Origin: Corinectria fuckeliana
Lineage: Eukaryota > Ascomycota > Sordariomycetes > Hypocreales > Nectriaceae
DNA: 64,000 bases
Direction of reading: 5' to 3'
NCBI GenBank assembly: GCA_019137255.1
Contig: WPDH01000173.1
Coordinates: 52,018-116,017 of the forward strand
Shown: positions 1-12,792 of the stretch, one piece after another
Position numbering within the stretch: the first letter of the stretch is position 1
Layout of the letters: each line of letters opens with the position of its first letter
Notes under the pieces: generated by a model
What the model was told of the DNA's origin: nothing
Seen by the model: the letters and a program-made list of their open reading frames with translations, nothing else
Database searches by the model: none
Position numbers and translations under genes: made by a program

Positions 1-1
1 G

Positions 2-2244
2 ACCCTTGGCGACGACGCTATCGACTTGGCGACTGCACTCGATCAATTCGAAGAGTCCTCGGAAGAGGAGCTGAATGACAAGGACCAGTCTAGCTCTTCC
101 GACTCAGACGACGATGCCTCCGATGAGTCCTCGGAAGATGACGACGATGACGATAGCGAAGACGAGCAGGCGAATCCAGAGAAGCTGGAGGCTCTCGAGG
201 GTTTGATCGCAGGATATGGAGGGAAAGAGGAGGATCAAACCAAGACCCCGTCAAAATCGAAAATCAGTCTCAGCGATCTAGGGCTCGCCGGCGTTAATGA
301 CCTGAACGTGAAGAAGTCTATGAAGCTCCTGAACAAGGAGGACAAAGAGAAGCGCCCTGGCGTCGCGAAGAAGCTGGACATTCCTCTCGCGAGGAGGCAG
401 CAGGACCGTCTGGACAGGAGCGCCGCCTACGAAAAGACCAACGAGACGTTGGACCGATGGAACGAGACTGTCAAGCAAAACCGAAGAGCCGAGCACCTCG
501 TCTTCCCACTCCCCCAGAACTCGGCGACTGCCGGTCTCGACACGACCGAGATCCAGCCCCTCACTACCAAGAACCCAAGCAACGAGTTGGAGGCTACCAT
601 CATGTCCATCATGACTCAGAGCGGCCTGTCCATGGACAAGCCTCAGAAGCAACGAGAGAAGGAACTCGACGACGAGGGCAATGAGCTGTCACGAAAGGAG
701 GCTCTGGCCCGGAAGCGCATGGAGCGCGAGCTGAACTCGCGGGAGACAAAGCGGGCTGCGCGCATCAAGAAGATCAAGAGCAAGGCCTACCACCGTGTTC
801 ACCGAAGACAGCGCGAGCGTGACGAGATGGCTACCAAGGAGGCCATGGAGGAGGCTGGCGAGATCGACTCGGAGGAGGAGCGCGAAGCTCAAGACCGTCG
901 ACGGGCTCTGGAGCGCGTTGGCCAGCGACACAAGGATAGCAAATGGGCCAAGCTCGGGTCAAAGGGCAAGCGAGCTGTCTGGGACGATGACTTCCGCGCT
1001 GGGCTCACTGAGATGGCCCGCAAGGACGAGGAGCTTCGAAAGAGGAAGGAGGGCCGAGCCGGCGGATCGGATGACGATTCCACCTCGGACAGTGACTCGG
1101 ACAACGGCGACGCATCGCTAAGGAGACAGCTGAAGCAGCTGGAGGAGGAGGAGGAGGAGCCCCAGTCGGGGTTGATGGGCATGAAGTTCATGCAAAAAGC
1201 TGAGGCAGCCAAGAAGCAAGCCAACGATGCGCTCGTCAAGCAAATCCGGCGGGATCTTGATGGCGATGGCACAGAGGGCTCCAGCGACGACGAGAACGAG
1301 GAGGTGGGCCGTCGACAGTACGGCGCCGCCGAGGGAAAGGCATTCACACCTGCTTTCGAGTATTCATCCAAGGCCGCCAAAAGGCGCAGTTCAGCAACCA
1401 ACGAAGACGGCGACGACGACGAAGTTGTGATAACCACCCATGGCTCCAACACACCTGGGCCCAATGTTACAGCAACTGGCACATTCGTTGGCACCTCGAC
1501 TGCAGGAGCATGGTCCCGAGGCGAAACCCGGCGCAAGAAGAAGGGCCAGTCGAGCGCACGTATCGAGGACCTGGATCTCACCGCCAACGTCCTCGTTGCG
1601 TCCCGACCCAGCAAGCCCAAGCCCAAGCCCAAAGCCACGGCCGGCGCAACCCAGGATGCCGCCGACTCCGACGCCTCGGATACGGATCAACACCTCCCCA
1701 TGGCGATCCGTGACCAGGAGATGGTGGCGCGTGCGTTCGCCGGAGAGGACGTCGTGGGCGAGTTCGAGCGCGAGAAGATGGAGGTCGCCGAGGCCGACGA
1801 CGACAAGGTCATCGACAACACGCTGCCAGGCTGGGGCTCGTGGGTCGGCGAGGGCGTCAGCGGCCGCGAACTGAAGCGCCACCAGGGCCGCTTCTTGACC
1901 AAGGTGGAGGGTATCAAGAAGAAGAACCGCAAGGACGCCAGGCTGGACAAGGTCATTGTCAACGAGAAGCGGATCAAAAAGGTATAAAAAAAAACCCCCC
2001 ATCCCAAACCACCCCTATATCACTCCGCTCTGAAAAGCTCGAAAGCTAACATCCGCATCAGAACGACCGCTACCTCGCCTCCCAGCTCCCGCACCCCTTC
2101 GAATCGCGCGAGCAGTACGAGCGCTCGCTGCGCCTGCCCGTGGGACCCGAATGGATGACCAAGGAGACGTTCCAGGACAGCACCAAGCCTCGCGTGCTGA
2201 TGAAGCAGGGCATTATTGCGCCCATGTCTAAGCCTGCGATATAG
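2..2244 (+). CDS. utp14: UTP14, U3 snoRNP / small-subunit processome protein (5' end outside window)
   Basis: Component of the U3 snoRNP needed in the nucleolus for early 18S rRNA processing; Utp14 activates the helicase Dhr1. The reading frame is already open at base 2, so the N terminus lies upstream. Exons 2-1981 and 2062-2244; the intron 1982-2061 has a GT donor, a GCTAAC branch site and a CAG acceptor. The visible 720 or so residues show acidic Asp/Glu/Ser blocks, long Lys/Arg-rich coiled-coil-like stretches, and the family's C-terminal signature (LPGWGSWVGEG), followed by the conserved tail ending MKQGIIAPMSKPAI. The second exon supplies that tail; without splicing the protein stops right after the donor. 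The TTG at 26 is not the start. Convergent with the exchanger gene at 3349-5007. Confidence 0.93.
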
Positions 2245-3348
2245 AAATAGAAGCTGCTGCAAGCTCCAGGCACGAATACCAAACCACTTATTCCTAATAT
2301 GCCTCCTGTTGCCATGCCCAGCTGATGTACGGATGTGGATTCAATAGACAGGCGAACGACCTTGATCGAATCAATCACGGTCTTCATTTCGACCTGAAAA
2401 TTATCGGGATGCGATAGTATCCATAGGGCTTATCATGCGATAGGAGGACGACAAGTGTAAAACCGGTCTGAAGAGAATGTATATCCCAGATAGTTGCACA
2501 GTTCCTGCACGATGAGCATGCCGAGAGCTGGACTTGGAGGCTTGGTAGAAAACCTCATCACCTTCCTCTCGATCTCAGCTAAAAAGGAGAAAAGAAGTAT
2601 TCACCTCGGTGAGTGAGGCTATATAAGCAAGAAGGAACATCAATAGAACGTTTACTCAGAGCCAAGTAGTGATCCAAAGGCCCGTCGTTTCTCTTTTACC
2701 CAAGTTTATCCTTCTTGCTCTTGGCCATTCATAAACAATCTTCACCGTTTAGACTCATCCATCGCTCCACGCAAAGGCTCATTGTCATTGAACTCGGCTT
2801 GTTTTACTACATACCAAAGGAGACAGGCAGGCAAACAATTTAGCCAAACCCACCCCTTGACGCCTTCTCTTTGCATCGACGTCTTCTTTTCCTGTTCATC
2901 TCTTGCCACCCGATCTCCAGACTTTACAGCGCGCAATATAAAAAGGAAACAAAAAACACGACTGGAAGTAGACTACAATGAAAATGTGCACCCTTTTTCG
3001 AGACTCAATAAAAGACAGGCGTGAATACGCAATACAGTAGGGTCGTTCCCTTGAATCCTTCCCCGCCTTCTCTCGCTATTCCCATTCCAGAGGCTGCAAT
3101 CTCGCGCGTTGCCCAACTTTCCTACTAATACAAGAGTAGAACACAAACCAAAGAAATCGGCTCAGGCAGGACTAACGGGAAATTGTCCTCGGCACATGTT
3201 TGTGGGGTGAGACCTCCGTCCCAAGCTGCACAGTTCGCAGGAGTAGCAGTTGGCCGCTTGAACGTATCGGGTAGGCGTCGTATAACCCAATGACTAATGA
3301 AAGGGAGAATATTGATATAGTAGAGGTTGATAAAGCAGTAAACCTGCT
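2245..3348. other. Intergenic, convergent 3' ends
   Basis: About 1.1 kb between the stops of UTP14 and the Ca2+/H+ exchanger. Short open frames here (for example 2782-3024) have no recognisable protein character. It should hold both 3' UTRs and poly(A) sites; I see no repeat or RNA gene. Confidence 0.6.
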
Positions 3349-5007
3349 TTACATGCCATTGGACAAAGCATCGCCAGGGGTAGCGTAAAATGCCAGGGCG
3401 ATGATGAAATATAGGCCGAGAAGCATAGCACCCTCAAGGTAGTTGGACTTTCCGTCTTGGACAGTGTAAGTAACGACTAATACAGAGACGGCAAAGGCGA
3501 CGGTCTGGACTGCAAAGCAACCAAGGTTAGTATAGTCGTGGCGCAAGGCACATGCAAAGCAGACTTACAAGTCTCGAAGTGGAGAGTCATGTCGCGGCCA
3601 ATGATCCAACCGACAATAACGAGGAAGGGCGTGACGAGCAGAGCAATCTGGATGCTGGAGCCGATGGCGACGCCCATGGCCAGATCCATCTTGTCTCGGG
3701 CTGCGACCACCACAGCAGTGACGTGCTCGGCAGCGTTGCCTACGATGGGGATCAAGATCAGACCGATGAAAGCCTTGCTAATGCCAGCACTATCAACCAA
3801 CGGGTCGATGCTTCCAACCAGGTAGTCGGCGCAGATGGCGACCAGGATGGTGGTGACAACCAGAACGATTGCAGCAGGAATAGGACCCATGGCAGGCTCC
3901 TCAGGCTCGTGTTCCTCGCCACCCTGGTTCTCGGCATCGAAAAGGTTGCTGTGGGTCCGGAGCTGGAAAATGAGGTACAAGACGTAGAGCAAAAGGAGAA
4001 TAATGGCGGTTCCACGAGAAAGGACGAGAACACTCTTAAGTTTGTCGTCGGATCCATTCTTATCGAGGACTGCGTATAGCTGAGGGGAGAGTTAGTTCAT
4101 ATCCCTAGGAAATTAGAGACGGTTCTCAGGCCAACCTACAGCAGCGGGGATAACGAGCGAGGCGGACGACAGGGTCATCATCGAGCAAGTGGTCTGGGCA
4201 GTGGCGGAAGAAAATGTCTGCTCTCTGCCATTGCCCGACTCGCCACGGTGAAGGATGCCGCCGAGGGCGAAACACATTCCCATGACCAAGAGCAGGTTGG
4301 ACAGGATAGATCCGAGCATCGAGGCCTGGACGACCTCGATCTGGTTATCCCTTAGCGCAACAATGCTAACCTATCCAATAGTCAGCGACCCCAATTCCCA
4401 AACAAATCGATAGTGAAGACGGTGTATGCGCACAATTAGTTCGACGGCATTTCCAAAGGTAGCGTTGAGCAGGCCACCTAGGGTCTCGCCCAGTTTGATG
4501 GAGATCTCTTCGGTCGCAAACGATAGGACGGCGGCAAGGGGGATAATGGCGAAGAAGTTGATAGTGAAGACGGCAGTTGGGCTCCAGCCCAGCTCTCCGG
4601 CGACGATGCCAATGGGCACCATGATGAGGAGGAAGTTGACATAGTCTACACAAGGGGTCAGTGGCGGAGTTGGAGCAGCGCATCGACCAGGAGCTCCCTT
4701 TGAGCTCCAGGAGCCGTTGGGCATGGCTCTAGGGAGGGCAAAACGTACTGCTCAACAAAGTGACCTTTGTGACGTGCCAGGCGTAGGCGAGGCTCCTCAC
4801 GACGAGGTTGTTGCTCTCTGTACCGGGGGTGTGTTTTGAGTTGAAGAGGAAGAGGAGGGTGCTGGAGCCGCGGCGGATGTGGATGTGGCCGTTTTCGTTG
4901 CCGTTGCTGCTGCCGTTGCCATTGCTTTGGTCGAGCGAGTGCGACGAGGCCTCGCCGTTGAGGAGCGGCGCGGTCTCGTCGGGGACGTTCTTAGATTTGT
5001 TCGACAT
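3349..5007 (-). CDS. vcx1: Vacuolar Ca2+/H+ exchanger (CAX/VCX1 family)
   Basis: Low-affinity antiporter expected in the vacuolar membrane, moving cytosolic Ca2+ into the vacuole against protons. Exons, in coding order: 4749-5007, 4434-4645, 4140-4370, 3569-4079, 3349-3509. All joins keep phase and give 457 residues (yeast Vcx1 is about 410). A hydrophilic N terminus of about 70 residues precedes roughly eleven hydrophobic segments. Both ion-binding alpha repeats are present: GNAVELIV (completed across intron 2) and GNAAEHVTAVVVA, separated by an acidic loop (EEHEPEEP), as in the family. The start ATG is the first in frame after a long leader. Fungi usually carry several CAX paralogues, so the exact orthologue is uncertain. 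A cluster of CCAAT boxes lies about 680 bp upstream. Confidence 0.93.
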
Positions 5008-5684
5008 TTGGCGTCGAATGGAATGGTTGAAGGAGGGAAGAGCTGTTGATGGAGCGAATCAAGGCGCCAGCATGGTCAGCTTTCGATGGTCTTCGGGTGC
5101 GACAGACAAGCGGGAGGCAGGTGTCAAGACAAGGGTTCGGTCGGGACAGGGCCAAAGGACTGAAGAGGTAGGCAGGCCTAGATTTTGTGTGGATGGTGGA
5201 GGGTAGAATATAAACGGTGGAGGGGAGGACCCTGGGAGCTTGGGTTTCTCCCTTGGTTCTTGGCCCGAGTCTAATGATGGGCAGTGCTACCTTGTTTCGG
5301 ATCTGCTGGATAGATAGGCTAATGTGTGGGAGGGAGAATGGACGGAAGCTACCAGTAGTCGTAGCTAGTAGGAGGGAGGAGGGGAAAGGCAAATGAAGGA
5401 GAGCTAACAAGGGCCAGGATGGGGAGACTGGAGTTTGGATGTATTTGCGGGAGTAGGTAAATGGCTTGTTGGTAACCCGTGATTTGCACGATCGGCGCAG
5501 GTAAGGTAGCTTGACAGACTAGCTCGCTTTTTTTTTCTTCCACCTTTCACCACTCACTGATTTGGTGAGACGATGGATGATCTGTGTACGTATCTGGGAC
5601 GGGTGGCACCCGAAGAGGTGGGAGATGGTTTGGATGGGTGTGACGTGGTAGAAAAAGCTAATGACGATGGAGGGTGGGTTTTGG

Positions 5685-5701
5685 ATTGGAATTGGGATTG
5701 G
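5685..5701 (-). promoter_or_regulatory. Cluster of three CCAAT boxes
   Basis: On the minus strand CCAAT occurs three times with 6-bp spacing (ATTGG on the plus strand at 5685, 5691 and 5697). The CCAAT-binding HAP complex is a general fungal activator. The cluster is about 680 bp upstream of the exchanger start. The tract is also a short GATTGG-like repeat, so it may be incidental. Confidence 0.35.
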
Positions 5702-7036
5702 GATTGAAGATTGAAAGGTTGAGGATTGACGGATCCAGAAGGGTTCAAGGCGGCGAAAGGCGGGAAACTCTAACAACACTTACCGACCATGGTAGGACGT
5801 TTGTGGCCTTGTTATTAATTCGTGGGCTGCTGCGGTGCGCTCCCAGGGACACGACGACGACGGGGAGTTCTGAGACGACGGGAGCGGCGGTTAAAATGCC
5901 AAAGCCCCTCGACCGGGAGGGGAGAAGAACGGACGTGGGTTCGCAGCGGCAGGAGTAATTGGATCCCGGTTGCGCTTTACCTTTGCACAGCCTGGATTCT
6001 CGAATCTGTCGCTATCGTGGATGGATGGATGGCAGCGGGTGTTGAGGAAGGTGAGGGGAGGTGAGATCCGAATGCGTTCCAGGTTGCTGTTGCGTGTGTG
6101 TGAGTACAGTGTGACCTTGGTTGGGAGGCCTCCTCTCCGCGGTAGGTGGGGTCTGGGCCTACCTACCTAAGCACCTAAGCAACTAAGCACCAGAGCCAAG
6201 CCTTTAGCATCTGCATGCACTGTGCATCGGCTGCACACTGGGCTCAACCGCCATCTTTCATAGCGCCCGCCCCGTGGTGGTGTCTCTGTGCTATGATTCG
6301 TTGCCTACACCCGCTGTATGTGCGGCATCCAGAAGAAAAGCAGGGAGCTCTCTCCTCTTTCTCGAGTGGCTCTCTCTCCAGTTCCCAGAGAGATCGGGTT
6401 TCTCAGAAGCGCCGAGGTCGTCGATGAAGAGCCCAATAACAACCACTGGCACCCGCGTCGCGACCCCACAAAGAAACTTGAAATAAAGAAACCCGGTAAT
6501 TACGGTCCATACGAAGTACAGTCGGGTGCCACCTGGGCCCCCGAGCAACCACCCACCACAGAGCAGGGGATGTGTCACTGTCAGGTTAACAGGTTAGTCG
6601 TCGGGCCACTCAGCGTCAGGCTGTGAGAAACCACGGCGACAAGGATGGGAAATCCGCTAGATTCATAAGTAGGTAGTACTCCGTACGTAGGTACCTAATG
6701 AGAAAGCCCGCCGGTCTTTTCCCTTCTGCCAAAAAAATGGCGGTGGCTCAGCGGGCACAGGAAGATGGCTGTGACAACCTTAATCGGAGAGCCAAGCCAA
6801 AGCCAAGCAAACTTGCCAAGCTGCGACAAGCTCACGACAGGGGTGCCACATTCGGGCGTCCTTGTTTCTGTTCGTTGCTGGAGCGGGAGTCAATTTCAAC
6901 TTCAAGTCATTCTCTCTTCTCCCTCCTCCTAGCATCAAGAGGGGACACGTTCCGCGTACTTCGTACATTTCCCATATACTACTAGTATATGCTTAGCACA
7001 TATAGCACATAACCTAGGTTGAATATCCACTATAAT

Positions 7037-7066
7037 CGATCGTCATCGTCGTCATCGTCGTCATCG
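7037..7066. repeat. GTC/ATC trinucleotide microsatellite
   Basis: About ten near-perfect units of GTC and ATC in intergenic DNA. It produces runs of serine in one frame and is not evidence of a gene. Confidence 0.8.
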
Positions 7067-8409
7067 GCACAAGGCTCCATCTATCTCTCTCTCTTTCAGC
7101 CATGCAAGATTCATCACCACCTGCGCATTTCCGGTCAATCCATCCCTCTGGCTCCCCCGCCTCCTTGCTTGAGACAAGCCAGACAGCCTCGCAGACTAGG
7201 GCGAGCGGTCGCAGCAGCGCGCCCTGGCAACCTTGTCGATAACGGTCTGCCTCGCCATCTCGCCGAGCGTATCCCTAGCGCTAAGCACTGTCCCCCGCCT
7301 TGTCTCGGCCAGTTCCTCTTCGTGTCTTCAAGTGATATCGGACTAAACACCAAAAATTTGCCTCGAAGAATGCCTATCCGTAGTACCTAATAGTTAGTAA
7401 ATTGCTGCACGCTTCAACAAGATTAGCCATTCCCACCCATGAAAGCCATAGAGAAAATCATCAACTCCCCCGGCTGCTCACCATGTCCCCCTCAAATCTA
7501 AATTCACTCCACCAAAAAACGGGAACGAGGCGAAAACCCAATACCCTGCCGCTCGCTGGCTGGGTTTTGGCTTGTTTGCAGTTCGCCCTGGCTTGGCAAT
7601 CGAATCGCCGAAAAAGACCCTGACGCCGATCGCTGGCTTGTCTGTCACTTCACTCTCAGTCATGTCATCCTCGGCCCATGGTTGGCCCAGTATGTACCTC
7701 CAATTGCAATGAATGCAACCGGTTTCTCGGGGAGTGTGTCCCAATCTGGCTTGTACTCAAACCTCCATCATCAACACTGCCGTGGAATCGCCAAGACACG
7801 GGTCGCTACGTAATCTCCGCCTGAATCTCTCCTCAAGTCAACTTCCCCGAGCTAAGGTAGCCAAGGTACAAGCTTGATTGGGCCACGTGCAACCTTGAGC
7901 CTATCCTCTTAGTCCAAAGATCCTCCCCTCCGCACCTCAACTCAGGAGGCTCACGCACATAGATATCAAGAACTGAAACTGCAAAGAAACAAACACCATA
8001 GGTGGGTAAGTGTGCATGAATGTGATCTAGGACGGTGATATCTAGTCTTCCTTCTCCTCAAAACGCCCGTGTCGCGTAATCCCTTGGAACTCAATGGCCT
8101 CCTCCTTCTCAAATGTACAAAGCAAACTGCTGCTGAGGTATCGCACCCATCCTCCCGTCCTGTCTATAATTGTCTATCCCACTCCCTAACCGCTTACAAC
8201 GTGCTGATGCTGACTGTTGATTATCCATTACCCAATGTTAACTGAGAATGTTGATTATCGATACTGATGTCAGGTTTCCAAGTCAAGAGGCAATCATCGG
8301 CATCCATCACCAGTCCCTGCTCATCGCACCGTTTGTATTTCCCTCGCCGGCCACATATTGAGTGAATCGCTCTCAGCCCTTAGATGCTACCCAAAGCTAG
8401 ATTAAATCA

Positions 8410-11276
8410 TTAGCACAATCCGCTTGCCACGCCATGCACACCCTCATGTAAGGTCTCGTGTTCTGACTCACCTGCGGCGTACGCCATGTACCATGTCTGC
8501 GATGCTCCGCCATCAATATTGGTCGTGTTGAAAGATGACGAGCTGAAATAAGTCCAGGCCGTCTTAGGGCTGACAGATGCATAGTTGGCAATGATAATGC
8601 TCTTCCATGCATTGTCGATGGCATTAATCCGACCACTGCTGAAGTAAGCATTCCATTCTTGCGTGATGAACGTGCTCGAACGCGTGTACGCAGTGGGTGC
8701 CAGGATTGGAATCATGTGAATGCCCTGAATCGCCTCAATTTCGGGGCTGAAGAATGTCGTATGGTCTATTTTGTTCTCGAACACAATACCAGCGACCTTG
8801 TTTCCGATGAACTGGCTGGGCTGTACTGTGTTGTCGCTGGTATAGAGGTAAGAGTCCCGGAGACTGCGGGCCTGGACTGCTAGCTGCAAGTTTGCTCTGT
8901 CATATCCCACTGTCAGAACCGCGTCTCATCTTCAATCATCCGTGTATGGAAGCTTACCGTGCAATCATGTCAGTATCCTTAATGACTTGACCCCAGATCT
9001 TGACCGCGTAAGTAGCCATGACATCTTCGGAGCTGGACTCCTGGTTCTACTAGCTAGTCAGTAGTTGCGCTGAAAGGCGGCGCGTCTGAGCTCTAACTCA
9101 CCTTGCCGTCCCACGAAGAGAACAGCCCAGCAGCCCAACTGTGGCCATGGTACCAGTCGAAGGTTCGATGCGCCGGGAAGTAGGGATCGGATGAGCTTGG
9201 GTTCGCGATATCTCGAATCAGCGAGTGGACGTAGGCCTTGTTCTTAGCAAGCCAGGTCTTGTCGTAATAGGCGATGTAGGCTGCAGCTAGAATATGATAG
9301 CCGTAGTGAAAGTGATGGTCGTTGTAGTAGGTGTTGCCAAAATCTAAGCCCGAATCTCCCTCGGTGTAGGTTGCAGTTGAGACAACACCGCCCCAGGCAC
9401 CTAGCGTCGTCAGTTTCTACTCAGGGTTTCCTCGGCAGAGTGCGTTACTTACTTTCATAGACCAGAGGGTAATTTTGCGTGTTGGTAACGAATTGGTTAA
9501 AGGCCGCCTTGAGCTTCGTTAAGCCAGCTTGTGCCAGAGCCTTCTCTCCCAGCATGTCCTGAAGAACATAGACGATTTGACCAAATTTAGCGAGGGCCTG
9601 ATACGTGTTAATACACTGTCCTTTCACTCGTCGCAGCAGGATCAGCTTACCTTTCCACTGTAGTACACAGAATCCGTTGTCACTTGCGCCACCATGTCCT
9701 GCGAAATCTCGACCTGGGCGACAGCCTTGATTGCAGCCTTGGCCTTGTCGGTCAGAGACTTGCGGGCCCCCTTGACGGGATCAAAAGGGTCCAATCCCAT
9801 ATTAGTGGGCATATTGGGCTCGGTCATGGTCCAAAGGGACCCCAGAACCAGCGTGGCTACGCCCTTGGTCGTTGTCTGCAGCTGCAGGGTCTTGGTGCGG
9901 CGGGTGCTGTCCGCATCGAAGGTGGCAAGATGGTGTGGTAGCGCGTACATGTAGATGTTTCCAGTCTTGTGGCCAGCTCGGACGAACTTAAAGTTGTAAG
10001 TGCCCGCCTTTCCAGAAACAGAGCCTGTGAGCAGAACAGTAGTCGGGTAGATGCCAGCGCCGTCGTCGAGAAGCTTCTCGGAACCAGTTGTGATGGGATC
10101 CTTGGTGACCTGTACGGTGCCGTAGAAGACGTTGCTGGATAAAGCCAAGCCGTTGTTAACGATCTGCAGATCCAGTTCATCTCCCTTGGTCTTGTACGCA
10201 TACACGCGCCACGTCGTGCCGTCCTCGAGTACAAAGTTGTATTTGGCGACATTGCTTTTCGGGTCCTTGGTCACTCTAGTCATAGTTTTGAAGTAGACCG
10301 CGGACTGAATCTGGGGGGTGGCGCCGTTGAAGATGGCAGTAATATACGGCATGCCCTGAACGACGGGGAACTGGATTGCGGGCGAGGAGCTGCTGTCCTT
10401 GCTGAGACTGACCCTGGCCGAAAAGGGGGTGATGGAGTCCGTGGTGAGGACGGTGTTGGAGCCCAGTTCCTTGGCAGAGATGATCATGGACTGAATGCCA
10501 ATGGGGTTGATGTAATATGCCGATGCGCTGTTATACTTGACATCGCCAAACACACGCTGGCTCGCCTCGATGTGAGAGATAGCCATACCCCAACTGGCAG
10601 ATTGTCCCGTTCCAGCGACCCACGAGATGGAGTAGGGGAAAGTGAATGTCGGGCTCGTCTGGGCGCCCAGGAAGAAGTTGGAGAAGAACTTGTTGGTCTG
10701 GAGCGGCCCAGTTTTGGTAATTCCTAATCGAGGAACGGGGTGATCCGATCGTTGCCCAATAACTGAAGGCGGAGCGCTGGTACCGATGGGGGTCTGAAAG
10801 ATGTTGGTAGAAGCTCTCTTGACGACACCGTTGCCCGAGTCCTCGGCCATCTTGAACAACGAATTGCTTGTCTCCTCGGCCCTCTTTTCCTCGGAAACAG
10901 TCGTGGCAGGCTTCAGGAGGGACGTTGGGTCAGGAATGGGACTGGTGAGAAGGGGGCCTTGCGTTCTCTCGCCGGACGCGTCGATTTTGGTGATGATGAA
11001 ACCGGTAGTCTGGGGCTCAACGCCGGAAAGAGACGGCAGAACCTGGACTTGGCCCGTTTGAATCGACTTGGTGCTGACGTCGACAGTCTCGGTGACGGGG
11101 ATAATGTCTTCTTTCGCAAAGGTAGACAAGTAATCCGACTGCTCAGCAGCGCCGCGCTTATACAGTGCGTAGGATCCTTCTTCAGGGCCCACGTCTGGTG
11201 CGACGGGTCCGGGGATAGTCAAGCCTTGAGCCTGGGTTAGCCAAAACAGCCATGCTGGAAGAGAATAAGACTTCAT
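8410..11276 (-). CDS. Secreted GH81 endo-1,3-beta-glucanase (Eng1-like)
   Basis: Hydrolyses 1,3-beta-glucan; fungal GH81 enzymes act in cell separation, wall turnover or attack on other fungi. Exons in coding order: 9651-11276, 9453-9615, 9102-9400, 8958-9046, 8410-8896; phases agree and give 887 residues, normal for the family. Residues 1 to about 18 form a signal peptide. The N-terminal beta-rich domain is followed by the (alpha/alpha)6 catalytic domain. The catalytic region shows NDHHFHYG (Asp near residue 624) and ESSSE (Glu near 699 and 703), matching the DxxHF and ExxxE positions known in GH81. A Ser/Thr-rich stretch after the signal peptide could be a linker. Exons 2-5 are needed: exon 1 alone lacks the catalytic residues. 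Confidence 0.93.
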
Positions 11277-12792
11277 GATGGAGAAGACAGGACGAGGCTC
11301 TCCGGAACGATAAGTGTAGCCTCAGAAAACTTGACAAGAAGTCTCTTGAAGCGTCTCCAGGAAAGGATAGGGGGTCCATTGCTCATATAGGTTTGACCCA
11401 GGGTCAGGTCTAGAACCGCCGTTCCACTAGTCTCATGGCCACGCACAGATGAGGCTAACTGAGGTGGCTTGCGGCATCGAGAAATGAGGGCGTCTCGCGG
11501 GGCGGGAGGGACGCATGCTTCCTTACCTGGTTAGCCCTGATTCAAGATGCAGAGACTCCAACACCAAAAGCAATAACTCCAAGGTCCAAGGCCCACAAAG
11601 ATACGCGGCCAAGATGCTCCTGATGCGAATTGAGGGGCGTAAGGTGAGGGCGAGAGGGATTGGTTGGATTCAAGGAATGCTGGCGATGGTGTGAAGCAGA
11701 GACAGGGTTGGGGAGCGTGATCCCGTTGCGTTTGGTCCCGCTATGTGGTCCGGTGCGCTGGTTAGTCCGTAGTCGCTGGCCAGTGTGTTCAGTTCTTAGC
11801 AGAAAGAGCGATCTAAGCAAACGTTCAGCCTCGATCAGCGCAACTTCCACATTCCAGGAGAAGTCCCAGCAACCAACTTGAGCACGGGGGTGCGAGGCCG
11901 TGGCGTGCAAAACACCATACTTAGGACCCTTTAGGGCAGAACGCGACGTCGTAAACGGGACAAGCGTCGTCCATTCAAGGCCCCCCCCAGTAATTTCAGA
12001 GACCTTGAAAGCCTGGAGTTGGCGTTAGATCCATTCGAGGCGCAGGCTGAAAACACTAGCTCCCGGGACTATTGGACCCGCCAACCGACGACGGCGTCCC
12101 TTCTTGCAAAGTCGGGCTTGGGCCAGGGGCGATAACGCAAATTGCATTGCTCGTGGACAGCAGAATTGGGGGCTTCTGCGAATTATTCGAGACGGGCCGG
12201 TAGCCGCTTGACTATGGGTTGTCGATGTGTCGCGCGGCCCGATGGGTGCCGAGTTGCCATTTGCTTGGTACTACGAGGTACGAATACTTCACTCTTCGCT
12301 CTTCCTCGTCCCCCGATAGATTATCCATACATAAGCAAGTTATTTGACACATTTGACGTAACTGACTGTCATGAGCAGGAGTCAGGCTGTCCGTGTCTCT
12401 CTCTGTAACTTTGTCTCTCTCCCAACCCCTGGCTCCTCGATATCAGGTGTGCAACATTTCTCCATGGTGGTATAAGACAATACTACGTAAATTCACTTGA
12501 CCAGCCTGCGTGGCCAATGTTTCCAAAAAAGTTTCCGACCACGGGAATGCGGCAAGTTCGCCACAGCCTAGAGTTAAAGTCGTCGTGCACGAGGTTGTGA
12601 CGCAGCATTCACCACGTTCTAATGGAGATTGCATTCCGGAAGATGGCACAATGCGCCGCTGCCGGGTGGGTGGGCGCTTGAATAGTGAACCGTCGACTTT
12701 GTCTTGTTACGCGTCCCTCCAAGTCTAGACTTGTCCGCGCCCGACTCGCCATGCCGCTATTGAGTACTAGCCTAAATCCAAAGACTCCAGAG
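11277..12792. other. Intergenic, promoter side of the GH81 gene
   Basis: 1.5 kb between the GH81 start and the Stn1 stop. Frames of up to 122 codons (11542-11910) have no recognisable motif. A C8 run lies near 11983. Nothing else is supported. Confidence 0.55.

Larger units (their letters stand above)
5008..8409. other. 3.4 kb intergenic region upstream of the exchanger
   Basis: No convincing gene on either strand; the longest frames (about 120 codons) are low-complexity or lack any family motif. It contains the exchanger's promoter and leader, a CCAAT cluster (5685-5701), a GTC/ATC microsatellite (7037-7066) and one copy of the dispersed GTACTTCGTAC word (6956-6966). Its right end is the 3' flank of the GH81 gene. 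Confidence 0.55.

Noticed and set aside
889..1638. 249-codon frame opposite UTP14
   Set aside because: Antisense shadow of acidic/serine codons of UTP14; Ser-rich and without motif.
7019..7390. 123-codon frame with a serine run
   Set aside because: Serine run comes from the microsatellite; rest has no motif.
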